A DNA stretch of 64,000 nt. Origin: Lachnospiraceae bacterium (lineage in GTDB: Bacteria > Bacillota > Clostridia > Lachnospirales > Lachnospiraceae). Shown one piece after another: positions 26,905 through 36,605 of this stretch. The stretch lies in contig CAJTHM010000008.1 of the NCBI GenBank assembly GCA_910576125.1, positions 173,861 to 237,860 of the forward strand. Reading direction: 5' to 3'. The notes below the pieces were generated by a model. It was given only the letters and a program-made list of their open reading frames with translations. It did not search any database and was not told the DNA's origin. Made by a program: the position numbers and the translations under genes. Each line of letters opens with the position of its first letter. Within the stretch, counting starts at the first letter, position 1.

Positions 26905-29900
26905 ATGAAAAGGAAAGTGGCTACATTTTTGGCGGCTGTTCTTGTTTTAGCGGTGGGATTTTCCTCCTATGCCTCGGGATTGGATACAATTCCGCAGGCC
27001 GGACAGGGAAATACAGCAGCAGACAGTGAGGAGAGTACAGTGCCGGGAGAGGGGGCCGGGAACCCGGACGGCACGGGAACCGGGGAGAATCAGACAGACC
27101 CCTCTGCGGACGGCAGCCAGCCAGGCGCAGGCCAGTCTGGAAGCGGTTCGGGGGACAGCGCCCAACCGGGTGAGTCCGGGAATGGGGCCGGTTCGGGGGA
27201 CGGTACTCAGCCAGGCCAGTCCGGGAGCGAAGCCGGTTCGGGAGACAGCGCCCGGCCGGGTGAGTCCGGGAATGAGGCCGGCTCGGGGGACAACGCCCAG
27301 CCCGGCCAGCCGGACAGTGCGGCCGGACCCGCAGACGGCGTTCAAACCGAGCCCGGAGCGGAGACCGGTTCAGGGAATAATGTACTGCCGGACAATACAG
27401 CCGGCACCAGGAGCCAGACCGGGCCTTTCGGACAAGTGGACGTGTACATAGGATCCGCGCTGATCCTTAAAAAGGATGTGACCTTCCGCGTTGTTTTGAG
27501 GGACGCCGACGGAAATGCCTGCGGAGACGACGGTTTCGTCTTGCTGGGCAAAGACAATGGGAAGAGTCCGGATGCAGGAATCGCGCGTTTCAAGGGCCTT
27601 GAAGGGGGCAGATACACCCTGACGGTATCTGCAGAGGGCTTTGGCTTTGCCACCTATACCCAGGAAATCGAGGTGGCAGGGGGCAGAAAGCGCGTGGAGC
27701 TGATGACAGGCTTTGTGGAGGGCGAGAGTATAAGCTATACGGCAGGAGCCGCCCACCCCGGCGTGCTGCTGATCGGCGACGTCAACGGAGACGGCCTTGT
27801 CAATGAGGGGGACGAAAAAATCCTGATGGAAGCCATAGAAGGAGACGGCATCGCGTCCCATCCCCAGGCGGATCTGAACGGAGACGGCGTGGTGGACCTG
27901 GTGGACCTGGAGTATCTGACCAAAGGTTCCAAAGGGGACAGGGATATTCTTTCCTATATTGAGAGCTCCGTCTCCCCGGCGGCAATGCAGCTGAATCTGG
28001 GTGCGGGCACCCGGGTGGAAAAGGGCAGCCTGGAGGAACTGCTGGAAAATGACGCGCCCCTTATGCTTAAGAACGAAAAAGGCGTAATTTCCAACGACAG
28101 CCCTGTGATGCTGGAATTCAACGTGAACGCGGCAGATGAGGACGCTATGTCCGACGGTATAGTAATTGAGACAGGGGAGGATACTGACATCACTTCCGCG
28201 TCTTTCAGGATTGAATATGTGGACGCGGACGGACAACGGGATGTGAAAGATATTCCCGTGGAAGAGGGAATCCATTTTCTTCTGGAGGATTCCGAGGTGC
28301 GGGCGCTTCGGGACAAAAACGGGAATATAGAAGTATATCTGGGCAGACAGGTGGCCATAAAAAGGGTGACTCTGACCATTAAGGCAGTGAAAGACGGAGA
28401 AGGCAATTCCGTGAACCTGGCCGAGATTTCAAAGGTAGAGTTTGTCAACGGTATGGAGAACCGGATTCCGGAGCCGGAGGCGGATATCCCCCAAAACTTA
28501 AGGGCATCCGTCGGAAGCGCCAGAATCTCTCTTTCCTGGGATACCTGTATCAATATCACAGGCTATGAAGTGGAAATCGCCAAGGACGGCTCCGGTCTGG
28601 AGCCAGAGACAGTGATGGTCCCTAAGAACGCCCTTGACATTGTCTCCTTTGGCGGCAGGGAACTGGTGAATTATGAGGAGTACCAGGTGAGGGTGCAGTC
28701 CGTGAACGGCACCTGGCGCAGCGGATATGGGGAAAGGATCACGGTCACCCCGCAGCCCAGCGGCAAGCCGGACAAGCCGGATAATGTGTCCGCAGCGGGA
28801 GACTACCAGAGCATCAGGATCTCCTGGAAGCGTATGAAAGATACCCTTACGTATAATCTGTATTATAAAAAGAGCGTCGAGGGGGAATATCAGAAGATAG
28901 AGGGAATCACGGCAAACAGTTATACCATTACAGGACTGCCTGACGCTACGGAATACATGGTCTATGTCACCGGCGTGAATGAGTACGGCGAGAGCGGGCC
29001 CTCGCTGTCAGCGGCGGCTACCACATTTGACTCCTATCCCGCGGTCATACCCAAATACGGGATGATTAATTTCGAAGAGAAAGGAAAGGTCAGCGCCCAC
29101 ATCCTGAGCGCCTCCCTGGGCGGCGGCAAGATGGAACAGAGCCCTTTGGATGTGCAGGCAGGCACGGCATGGGGGACTGTGGACAATGACCCGTCCTCCT
29201 ACTATTACAGAGGCACCTGGGACGACGGCGGCTACAACTGGATGGGAGCAGGCAACGGCCTTATCTATGAGTTCGACCAGGCTTACAAAATGGATACCTT
29301 TGCTTTCCACGATGACACATCCCGGGATACCGGCTACTTCTATGCGAAAGTCACCTGCTGGGATGAGGCCGGAAAGAAAATATTGGATAACAAGAATGTC
29401 TCGATCAGCCGCAAAGCGGATAAGGAAGGCAGGGTATACTATGTGGTAAAGCTGCCGGAACCTGCCAATATTAAGAAAATTCAGTTCGGCCTTGCCCGCT
29501 ATGGGGCGCAGGGGAACCGCATCACAGTGTCTGAGGTCTGTTTCTACCATTATGATACCCTGTGGGCAGATATCATGGGACTGTATGCGGACGATCTCCA
29601 TACCGTACTGCGGGAGGATGTGGAGCAGAAAGACATAGATGCCCTGAGGACACGCATCAACACCGCGGATCCGATCAGCAAGGAGTACCATCCGGATCAG
29701 GAACTGCTGGAACTGGAACTTGCCACAGCAGAGGCAATCTTAAAGGACGGCAGCCTGCAGGCTTCAGTGGAGATTCACGGCGGCATTACCACAAAGGATG
29801 TGAACAGGGGCTTTGGCGGTCTGAACGCCTGGCAGCCTCTGGGCGTGACTGCGGCTGCCCAGGAGGAAATCGTGGTCTATGTAGGCCATAACAGCAAGAA

Positions 29901-32487
29901 GACCGGAGAGGATGCCAGCCTTCAGCTGGTTGCTACCCAGTACCATGCGGAGGCGTCAGCCATGAGCAGCGTCGTGGGGACATTGAAAGTAGGCCCCAAC
30001 AAGATTACCGTGCCGAAGATATCTTCCACTACAGGCGTGGAATCCGGCGGCGCGCTGTACGTCCAGTATACGGGAAACGGCGGAGGGAATGACAGATATG
30101 CAGTCCGTGTCAGCGGCGGCGTGCAGGTTCCGAGACTGGATCTCTACCAGGTGACGGACGAAGCCGAAAGGCTGGAGCGGGCGACGGCTTACGTGGAAGC
30201 GCTGGATGCCTTTGCAGGACAGATGGAAAGCAGGCACGGGGAGGTCCATCAGAACGCCGGCAATCCTGTGGTAAACTATAGCTACGAGGAGACGAACTGT
30301 ATTCTGGGCGCTTCGGATATCCTTTTGGATACTATGATGCTCTCGCTTCCTGCCAAACAGATTCTGGCCGGCACGGGAACCGGAACGGCGAAAGAGCGGG
30401 CCGGCAGACTTTTGACCTCCATGAAGTCCGTTGAGGATGAGATGTATTTGTTCTATCAGCACAAGGGCCTGAATGACACGGCGCCGGAGGAGAAGAACAA
30501 GATTCCCAAGGGACATCTGAATATCCGGTATCAGCGGATGTTCTCGGGGGCGTTCATGTATGCGTCAGGCAACCATATCGGTATTGAATGGGGCTCTGCG
30601 CCCGGTCTTACATCCTCTCCGGGACTTGTGGCGGGAGCGGACGGAAAGTATGAATCCGGGCGGCTGTTCGGATGGGGGATAGCCCATGAGATAGGGCACT
30701 GCATCAACCAGGGATCCTACGCGGTGGCGGAGGTCACCAACAACTACTACGCGGTGCTGGCACAGGCAAAGGACCGTAACGACAGCGTCCGCTTCCAGTA
30801 TGCGAATGTCTACGAGAAAGTGACGTCAGGCACAAAGGGGCCGGCCGGGAATGTGTTCACCAGACTGGGAATGTACTGGCAGCTACACCTGGCTTATGAC
30901 AGGGGATATAATTATAAGACCTATGAAAATTATGAAGAGCAGCTGGCGAATCTGTTCTTCGCAAGAGTTGACACTTATGCCAGGGATACGTCCAAGGCGC
31001 CCAGTCCCAACGGCGTGAAGCTGAAGCTGGCCGGGGACAAGGACCAGAATCTGATGCGCCTGTCCTGTGCGGCGGCACAGAAAAACATTCTGGAATTCTT
31101 TGAACGCTGGGGCATGACGCCCAACGAGGAGACCCGGGCTTATGCCGCGCAGTTTGCGGTGGAGACAAGGGCCATCTACTATGTATGCGACGACTCCAGA
31201 GTCTATACGCTCCAGGGCGGGAGCAGCGTCCTTGGAACAGAGGGCAAAGTGGAGGCCGTGGGAGATGCGGTGACTGCGGTGGTCAACGCTGCGGACGCCA
31301 ATCAGGTGGACATCGCTCTCAGCTCAAAAGCGATTCCGGCAGATGACGTATTGGGTTACGAAATTGTCCGCTGTTCCTATTCGGGCGGTAGGATCCAGAA
31401 AGAGACAGCCGGTTTTGCCGCAGGCGGGAGCGGTACTTTCAGCGACAGGGTATATATGAACAACCGTGTGGTATGGTATGAAATCACGGTAATCGATCAA
31501 TACCTGAACCGCTCTGCGGTGAAGACGCTGAGTCCTTTGAAGATAGAGCATGACGGCAGCCTGGACAAGAGCTTCTGGACGGTGAGCGCCAACGGTCTGA
31601 CGGCTGTTGACGTCCCGGAGGCGGCGGGCGACGACAATGATCCCTGCGCGCCGGAACCGGAGAATGTGGCGGAGCGCGTCATAGACGGCGATGTATCTAC
31701 AGTATATACGGCGACGGCAGGCAGTGGCGCGGAGATTGTTCTGGAATTCAATAAGACCCTGACTGTGGCGGGCTTTAAGTATCGCACAGGGACTGAGATG
31801 GACGGTAATTATACCGTGCAGGCGCTCTCCGACGGCATATGGGTGGAGGCCGCATCCGGCAGCTTCGCAGGAAAGCAGAGCGATACGATTTATTTCGCCA
31901 ACCCGGACGGAAAATATGTGAGCACCTATGGGGCCACAGCCGTGAAGCTGATCTTAAGCGGTCAGAGCAGCCAGGTATCCATAGCGGAGCTGGACGTGCT
32001 GGGTGTCACGGGCGACAATGTGGACTTCAGGCGGACGCAGGACAGTACGGCGGCAATCGGAAAGCTGGCGGAGGACTATCGTTACGGCCAGGCGGCAGGG
32101 GACGTGATTCCTGCAGGATCCATTGTCTTTACGGGAAGCTATAAGGGCAATCCCGCGTATAATGCGGTGGTGCTCTTCGATCAGGACGGCGATATCGTCG
32201 GAGGAACGGATGCCGACGGGAACCTGAAAGCACAGTTCATCATATTGGCGGATGTGCCGCCTGCGGGCAATATCCAGAATGTATCGGACGGCACATGGAT
32301 TTATTGGATAGAAAGCGGAGGACAGGAGTCCCTGATCGGGGTCGCGAAGGTGCGGGCAGAGCTTTACCGCGTGAACGATGCCCTGACAAACGAGGGCCAG
32401 AGGCTTGTCAGCGACTCTCTGTTTGAAGCTGTGCTGGAGAAGCTGCCGGAGATTCATTTCAACGGCGGCACGGTGCCGCAGGAGTAG
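26905..32487 (+). CDS. Secreted multidomain M60-type metallopeptidase with internal dockerin
   Basis: This is a 1860-residue secreted protein. Order: signal peptide (1-25); Gly/Ser/Pro linker with four 15-residue repeats (81-140); beta-sandwich domain (about 174-275); a two-repeat dockerin with calcium-loop motifs GDVNGDGLVNEGD (291) and DLNGDGVVDLVD (323); two fibronectin III domains (about 527-708); a discoidin-like domain (about 710-830); and the M60/enhancin-like peptidase. The peptidase has HEIGH at 1261-1265 and a likely third ligand at E1276. A C-terminal F5/8C-like domain lies at about 1590-1710. M60 enzymes cleave mucin-type glycoproteins. ATG 26905 has a GAAAGGA site. There is no LPXTG motif. 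The dockerin could hold it to the neighbouring gene product. Confidence 0.88.
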   Translation: MKRKVATFLAAVLVLAVGFSSYASGLDTIPQAGQGNTAADSEESTVPGEGAGNPDGTGTGENQTDPSADGSQPGAGQSGSGSGDSAQPGESGNGAGSGDGTQPGQSGSEAGSGDSARPGESGNEAGSGDNAQPGQPDSAAGPADGVQTEPGAETGSGNNVLPDNTAGTRSQTGPFGQVDVYIGSALILKKDVTFRVVLRDADGNACGDDGFVLLGKDNGKSPDAGIARFKGLEGGRYTLTVSAEGFGFATYTQEIEVAGGRKRVELMTGFVEGESISYTAGAAHPGVLLIGDVNGDGLVNEGDEKILMEAIEGDGIASHPQADLNGDGVVDLVDLEYLTKGSKGDRDILSYIESSVSPAAMQLNLGAGTRVEKGSLEELLENDAPLMLKNEKGVISNDSPVMLEFNVNAADEDAMSDGIVIETGEDTDITSASFRIEYVDADGQRDVKDIPVEEGIHFLLEDSEVRALRDKNGNIEVYLGRQVAIKRVTLTIKAVKDGEGNSVNLAEISKVEFVNGMENRIPEPEADIPQNLRASVGSARISLSWDTCINITGYEVEIAKDGSGLEPETVMVPKNALDIVSFGGRELVNYEEYQVRVQSVNGTWRSGYGERITVTPQPSGKPDKPDNVSAAGDYQSIRISWKRMKDTLTYNLYYKKSVEGEYQKIEGITANSYTITGLPDATEYMVYVTGVNEYGESGPSLSAAATTFDSYPAVIPKYGMINFEEKGKVSAHILSASLGGGKMEQSPLDVQAGTAWGTVDNDPSSYYYRGTWDDGGYNWMGAGNGLIYEFDQAYKMDTFAFHDDTSRDTGYFYAKVTCWDEAGKKILDNKNVSISRKADKEGRVYYVVKLPEPANIKKIQFGLARYGAQGNRITVSEVCFYHYDTLWADIMGLYADDLHTVLREDVEQKDIDALRTRINTADPISKEYHPDQELLELELATAEAILKDGSLQASVEIHGGITTKDVNRGFGGLNAWQPLGVTAAAQEEIVVYVGHNSKKTGEDASLQLVATQYHAEASAMSSVVGTLKVGPNKITVPKISSTTGVESGGALYVQYTGNGGGNDRYAVRVSGGVQVPRLDLYQVTDEAERLERATAYVEALDAFAGQMESRHGEVHQNAGNPVVNYSYEETNCILGASDILLDTMMLSLPAKQILAGTGTGTAKERAGRLLTSMKSVEDEMYLFYQHKGLNDTAPEEKNKIPKGHLNIRYQRMFSGAFMYASGNHIGIEWGSAPGLTSSPGLVAGADGKYESGRLFGWGIAHEIGHCINQGSYAVAEVTNNYYAVLAQAKDRNDSVRFQYANVYEKVTSGTKGPAGNVFTRLGMYWQLHLAYDRGYNYKTYENYEEQLANLFFARVDTYARDTSKAPSPNGVKLKLAGDKDQNLMRLSCAAAQKNILEFFERWGMTPNEETRAYAAQFAVETRAIYYVCDDSRVYTLQGGSSVLGTEGKVEAVGDAVTAVVNAADANQVDIALSSKAIPADDVLGYEIVRCSYSGGRIQKETAGFAAGGSGTFSDRVYMNNRVVWYEITVIDQYLNRSAVKTLSPLKIEHDGSLDKSFWTVSANGLTAVDVPEAAGDDNDPCAPEPENVAERVIDGDVSTVYTATAGSGAEIVLEFNKTLTVAGFKYRTGTEMDGNYTVQALSDGIWVEAASGSFAGKQSDTIYFANPDGKYVSTYGATAVKLILSGQSSQVSIAELDVLGVTGDNVDFRRTQDSTAAIGKLAEDYRYGQAAGDVIPAGSIVFTGSYKGNPAYNAVVLFDQDGDIVGGTDADGNLKAQFIILADVPPAGNIQNVSDGTWIYWIESGGQESLIGVAKVRAELYRVNDALTNEGQRLVSDSLFEAVLEKLPEIHFNGGTVPQE
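27145..27324 (+). repeat. Four tandem 45-bp repeats coding a Gly/Ser/Pro linker
   Basis: Four in-frame 45-bp units start at 27145, 27190, 27235 and 27280. Each codes for a 15-residue block of the form GSGDSAQPGESGNGA. Units one and three are most alike, as are the starts of all four. They form a flexible spacer between signal peptide and folded domains. Confidence 0.85.
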
Positions 32488-32499
32488 AAAGGGGACAGC

Positions 32500-33483
32500 G
32501 TGAAGAAAAAACGGATTTGTATCTATATGACGGCGCTTTCGCTTTTGTTGTGCCCCGTGCGGGCACGGGCGCAGAGCGGCGACAGCTTTCAGCTGGATTC
32601 CTCAGGACAGGTTACTCTGGATTCTTTCCATGCGGAAAAAGAAGGGATTTCATCCATGAGTTTTTCCCTGACCGTGGAGCCGGAGGATGCGGCTAAGGTG
32701 GAATTCTTGTTTGCCGGAAGCAGCGCGGAGATTCTGGAGTATACTTATCATGCGGAGGAGAAAGAACTGAATATCTACATGGCGGGGACAGACCCTCTGT
32801 TCGCAGAGGGCGCAGAGTCCCTGGCGGTGGGCAAAGTGGTGGTTACGGACGGGAACGGACAGAGCGTCAAGGCGACAGTGGGAGTCGTGCCGGACTCGCT
32901 GAAATATGTCTATGGCAGCAGCCTTAAGTGTGTGGAGGGAGTGGGGATACCGGAGAATGTGCAGATCGGGGGGACGGAGGCAGCCACTCCCACCCCGGAA
33001 CCGCCCCCGGCCAACACTCCCGGGCCTGCGGAGACGCCCGTCCCCACCCCGGAGCCATCCGGGAATCCGCCTGTGCCCACCCCGGCCCCGGCGGATACAG
33101 GACAGAATTCCGCACCATCGGATTCTGCGCCGTCAGACTCTGCATCGTCCGGCATACCGCTGGTGGTGGCGCCCAGGCCGGTAGCGCCCACAGCCACTGC
33201 CAGGCCGACGGCCCGCCCCCAGGAGAACGAGAGCGATTCCGGGCAGGCAGAAGACATCTATGAGCTTACGCCCATACCGTTGGAGCCGGAGAGCACCGGC
33301 CCCGAGCCTGATGATACGGAGGAGACTGTTGAAGAGGCTTTTTTTGGGGGCGGAGACGAGTCCGAACAGGAAAGCGGTTTCCTGGGAGAGATGAAGCTGA
33401 TTCTGGCGGGGCTGGCGACCGCGACGGTAGTGGCAGGAGCAGGCGGGGCAGTCGTCGCAGTGCTGGTAAAGAAACCCAAGTAG
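32500..33483 (+). CDS. Membrane-anchored protein with cohesin-like N-terminal domain
   Basis: The 327-residue protein has a signal peptide (1-26) and a single beta-rich domain of about 115 residues. That domain contains MSFSLTVEPEDAAKVEFLF and LNIYMAGTDPLFAEGAESLA followed by VGKVVV, and the order resembles cohesin modules. A Pro/Thr/Ser-rich spacer (about 160-270) follows, then an acidic stretch, a membrane segment at about 302-322 and the positive end KKPK. So the domain should stand off the outer face of the membrane. It starts with GTG, with GAAAGGGG upstream, only 12 bases after the dockerin-bearing peptidase gene, so the two are one operon. The cohesin reading is by eye; it could be another Ig-like domain. 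Confidence 0.72.
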   Translation: MKKKRICIYMTALSLLLCPVRARAQSGDSFQLDSSGQVTLDSFHAEKEGISSMSFSLTVEPEDAAKVEFLFAGSSAEILEYTYHAEEKELNIYMAGTDPLFAEGAESLAVGKVVVTDGNGQSVKATVGVVPDSLKYVYGSSLKCVEGVGIPENVQIGGTEAATPTPEPPPANTPGPAETPVPTPEPSGNPPVPTPAPADTGQNSAPSDSAPSDSASSGIPLVVAPRPVAPTATARPTARPQENESDSGQAEDIYELTPIPLEPESTGPEPDDTEETVEEAFFGGGDESEQESGFLGEMKLILAGLATATVVAGAGGAVVAVLVKKPK

Positions 33484-33510
33484 ACAGGAATAGATAAGGA
33501 GGAGATTTTA

Positions 33511-34533
33511 ATGGTCAAAGTGACATTGGGCGGCACAGGGATCACGGTAGAGAAAAATGCGTTCGGAGCGCTGCCTATACAGCGCATCTCCGCCCAGGAG
33601 GCGGTGAAACTTCTGCGCAAGGCGTATGACAGCGGCGTGACATTTTTTGACACGGCCCGTTTCTACACGGACAGCGAGGAGAAGCTGGGCGAGGCCTTCG
33701 AGGGCATGAGGGATAAAATCTATATCGCTACCAAGACCGGCGCTGCCGACGCGGAGGGTTTCTGGAAAGACATCCACACCTCCCTGAAGAACCTGCGCAC
33801 CGATTATATCGATATCTACCAGTTCCACAATCCCGCTTTCTGCCCAAAGCCCGGAGACGGCAGCGGCCTTTATGAGGCTATGCTGGAGGCCAAAGAGAAA
33901 GGCATGGTGCGCCACATCGGCATTACGAACCACAGGCTGAGAGTGGCCCATGAGGCGGTGGAGAGCGGCCTCTACGAGACGCTGCAGTTTCCTTTCTGCT
34001 ATCTGGCCACGGAGAAGGACATCGAGCTGGTGGAGAAATGCAAAGAGGCGGGCATGGGCTTTATCGCCATGAAGGCTCTCTCCGGCGGCCTGATCACCAA
34101 TTCCGCGGCGGCATACGCGTTCCTGGCCCAGTACAGCCATGTGCTTCCCATCTGGGGCGTGCAGCGGGAGAGTGAGCTGGACGAATTCCTTTCCTACATC
34201 GATAATCCGCCTGTCATGAATGAGGAACTGGCAGATGTGATTGCTCGTGACAGGGAGGAGCTTTTGGGAGAGTTCTGCCGGGGCTGCGGATACTGCATGC
34301 CCTGTCCTGTGGGGATTGAAATCAACAACTGCGCACGCATGAGCCTGATGATCCGCCGCTCCCCGTCCGCCGGGTGGCTGACGCCCGCGGCCCGGGAGAA
34401 TATGAAAAAGATAGAGAACTGTCTCCACTGCGGCAAGTGCAAGTCCAAATGTCCTTACGGCCTTGACACGCCGACGCTTCTGGAGAAGAATTATAAGGAT
34501 TACTGTGAGATTCTGGAAGGGAAAAAGTACTAA
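33511..34533 (+). CDS. Aldo/keto reductase with C-terminal ferredoxin-type iron-sulfur domain
   Basis: The 340-residue protein has an N-terminal TIM barrel with the aldo/keto reductase residues: Asp and Tyr in FFDTARFYTDSEEKLG, Lys in IATKTGA and His in QFHNP. The last 90 residues bring two cysteine sets, CRGCGYCMPCPVGI and CLHCGKCKSKCPYG, typical of 4Fe-4S ferredoxin domains. Such fusions are common in anaerobes; the substrate is unknown and NADPH may not be the electron donor. GGAGG lies upstream of ATG 33511. It starts 27 bases after the cohesin-like gene but its function seems unrelated to it. Confidence 0.9.
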   Translation: MVKVTLGGTGITVEKNAFGALPIQRISAQEAVKLLRKAYDSGVTFFDTARFYTDSEEKLGEAFEGMRDKIYIATKTGAADAEGFWKDIHTSLKNLRTDYIDIYQFHNPAFCPKPGDGSGLYEAMLEAKEKGMVRHIGITNHRLRVAHEAVESGLYETLQFPFCYLATEKDIELVEKCKEAGMGFIAMKALSGGLITNSAAAYAFLAQYSHVLPIWGVQRESELDEFLSYIDNPPVMNEELADVIARDREELLGEFCRGCGYCMPCPVGIEINNCARMSLMIRRSPSAGWLTPAARENMKKIENCLHCGKCKSKCPYGLDTPTLLEKNYKDYCEILEGKKY

Positions 34534-34605
34534 CCTGAGCGGTTTGAGCCTAATGCAGCAGACTGCGCTGCAAATCACATAATTTCTCCCGCAGAGGATA
34601 TACTA

Positions 34606-36004
<1,399 letters not shown>

Positions 36005-36049
36005 GAAAGGAGCTGCTGTCAGATAGCTTCTGTTTTCATAAAATACTGT

Positions 36050-36092
36050 CATGAGGGATTCGCGTCAATTGGCGGGAATCCCTCATGCTTTA
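36050..36092 (+). terminator. Terminator-like hairpin after enolase
   Basis: The arms CATGAGGGATTC (36050-36061) and GAATCCCTCATG (36076-36087) pair perfectly and are followed by CTTTATT, a weak U-tract. It is 46 bases after the eno stop. The rest of 36093-36249 shows nothing convincing. Confidence 0.65.
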
Positions 36093-36249
36093 TTCCGCTC
36101 CGTGAACCCTGATATAACGAAAATGGAAGACAATCACGCACCCCGCCCTAATACTTATTATAATAACTGCACATTGATTTACCATTACCGACTGAATTAA
36201 ATCAGATAAGGCGGTTAATGCCCATGCTTTCGCTTTTGTATATCCCATC

Positions 36250-36441
36250 TTACAGCCAGACAAACAATAGATAACAGGCTCCGCCAAGCAGCAGCAGAAT
36301 CAGAAGAACCGGTAGAAAGACGGTTATGACAGATGCCAGAAGCATAGCAGGCAAATCCCCTTTTTCCAGAGGTTCCTCTCTGAGCTGTTTCTCCTTTTCC
36401 GAATCTATATCCTTTGGTATTCTCCGCCAGGCTTTCCACAT
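36250..36441 (-). CDS. Small membrane protein of unknown function (63 residues)
   Basis: The 63-residue product has a charged N-terminal half (KDIDSEKEKQLREEPLEKGD) and a single long hydrophobic segment from about residue 34 to the C-terminus. ATG 36441 has a very good ribosome site, GGAGGGG at 7 bases, which argues that it is a real gene; a longer frame from 36492 does not. No family is recognised. It lies alone between eno and the oppF gene of importer A. Confidence 0.6.
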   Translation of the reverse strand: MWKAWRRIPKDIDSEKEKQLREEPLEKGDLPAMLLASVITVFLPVLLILLLLGGACYLLFVWL

Positions 36442-36522
36442 AGCGTTGCCCCTCCGTTTCGTTCTTGTTCCAGAAGTAGGTTTTATTTGCAAAATTTATC
36501 ACAAATGTCTCCAGGTATGGCT

Positions 36523-36569
36523 CAGGGGTTCTAAGGCAGGGACATTCTTCCCGGCCTCAGAAACCCCTG
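36523..36569. repeat. Long imperfect inverted repeat downstream of oppF of importer A
   Basis: Arms of about 15 bases (36523-36537 and 36554-36569) pair with one bulge and one G-U. No U-tract follows on either strand. It lies 37 bases after the oppF stop and could protect the 3' end of the importer mRNA. Confidence 0.5.
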
Positions 36570-36605
36570 CTCTATGGCAAAATACTGCTTTGCCTCATAC
36601 CTGTT

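Noticed and set aside
36090..36287. 65-residue open frame on the minus strand after eno
   Set aside because: No ribosome site, it overlaps the better-supported small membrane protein, and residues look random.
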